A DNA stretch of 64,000 nucleotides, from the NCBI GenBank assembly GCA_024405155.1, contig JAKSPC010000002.1:86194-150193 (forward strand), read 5' to 3'. This document shows positions 63,664-64,000 of the stretch, one piece after another. The notes below the pieces were generated by a model. It saw only the letters and a program-made list of their open reading frames with translations, was not told where the DNA came from and searched no databases. The stretch is from Lachnospiraceae bacterium (GTDB lineage Bacteria; Bacillota; Clostridia; Lachnospirales; Lachnospiraceae). Position 1 is the stretch's first letter, and each line of letters starts with the position of its first letter. The position numbers were made by a program, and so were the translations under genes.

Positions 63664-64000
63664 TTACTTTACGATAACACCCTTCACAGTGCCTTGGCAT
63701 CCTGCTGCGTTGGACTCATCGGTATCTACGTGCATGGCAAGTGCATAGGAAGAAGAAACGCGGACAACGGTGTCGCCCAGAACTGCCTTACGGCCGGTAC
63801 CGCAGTCTACCAGAACGTCAACGATCTGACCGTTTTCTACTCCGAATTCAGCTGCGTCTTCGGGAGTCATGTGGATATGACGCTTTGCTGCGATAACGCC
63901 TTCCTTGAGTTCCACTTCACCGGCAGGACCCACCAGCTTGCATGCACCGCTTCCTGCGGTATCACCGGACTCACGTACGGGAGCCTCCACGCCGATGGAA
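63664..64000 (-). CDS. PduL-type phosphate acyltransferase, 5' end beyond window
   Basis: Converts acetyl-CoA (or propanoyl-CoA) + Pi to the acyl phosphate. At least 112 residues are visible; the frame is open to the right edge, so the N-terminus is missing. The metal-binding AAKRHIHMTPEDAAEFGV and the C-terminal MHVDTDESNAAGCQG are hallmarks of the PduL family, unrelated to Pta. Located 17 nt upstream of ackA, which points to acetyl-CoA as substrate and to acetate formation rather than a microcompartment role. Confidence 0.9.
   Translation of the reverse strand, partial: SIGVEAPVRESGDTAGSGACKLVGPAGEVELKEGVIAAKRHIHMTPEDAAEFGVENGQIVDVLVDCGTGRKAVLGDTVVRVSSSYALAMHVDTDESNAAGCQGTVKGVIVK

Noticed and set aside
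1-64000. Search for CRISPR arrays, tRNA genes, insertion sequences, prophage or defence genes
   Set aside because: None found: no regularly spaced repeats, no transposase or integrase frames, no tRNA-like cloverleafs apart from the tRNA-like domain of tmRNA. The window is core chromosome.

Overview
The window reads as a chromosomal segment of a Gram-positive anaerobic Clostridia, most likely a Lachnospiraceae. The reasons are Firmicutes-type sigma-A promoters and strong GGAGG ribosome sites, a Na+-pumping biotin decarboxylase cluster, both PPi- and ATP-dependent phosphofructokinases, HprK/HPr carbon control, the cdaA-cdaR pair, an acetate kinase paired with a PduL-type phosphotransacylase, and class A RNase P RNA. 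This assignment is by gene content, not by a database match. No tRNA, rRNA, insertion sequence, prophage or CRISPR array was seen. Only pfp and fba lie on the + strand; everything else is on the - strand, so operons read from high to low coordinates. Genes run off both ends.

Layout from left to right. 1-3.4 kb: two secreted or surface proteins, a glucosaminidase with choline-binding-type repeats and a cohesin-like membrane protein. 3.4-8.6 kb: a complete Na+-translocating decarboxylase cluster with two different carboxyltransferases. 8.6-17.9 kb: a long operon running from guaB through two unknown membrane proteins, cdaA, cdaR, a polymerase-like membrane protein and a HerA-like ATPase to rsmF. 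17.9-21.1 kb: two Na+-coupled amino-acid transporters, the first under a glycine riboswitch. 21.2-32.5 kb: glycolysis (pfp, pfkA, fba) interleaved with lysS-HD, greA, dusB and dnaE. 32.5-37.0 kb: murI-murB-hprK-rapZ-whiA-HPr-like, an operon that joins wall precursor synthesis to catabolite control. 37.1-38.2 kb: ssrA, smpB, secG. 38.3-46.2 kb: leuS-vanW-pheS-pheT. 46.2-51.7 kb: an EF-G paralogue, a DUF4015 lipoprotein and uvrC. 51.7-52.0 kb: rnpB. 52.1-62.4 kb: the classic rpmF-plsX-acpP-rnc-smc-ftsY and ylxM-ffh-rpsP-khpA-rimM-trmD-rplS blocks. 62.4-64 kb: ackA and a partial pduL.

Most of this is conserved housekeeping. The unusual points are: an HPr-like protein that has lost the phospho-histidine but keeps the regulatory serine, in the same operon as HPr kinase; a lysyl-tRNA synthetase fused to an HD-domain protein; a WhiA with a large internal deletion next to a nine-A run; a PccB-like and an OadA-like carboxyltransferase sharing one biotin carrier and one Na+ pump; two unknown membrane proteins between guaB and cdaA; several intrinsic terminators whose hairpins also carry the -35 box of the next gene; a roughly 110-nt multi-tier hairpin between pfp and lysS; and a glycine riboswitch whose aptamer, linker and ribosome site contain competing complementary segments.
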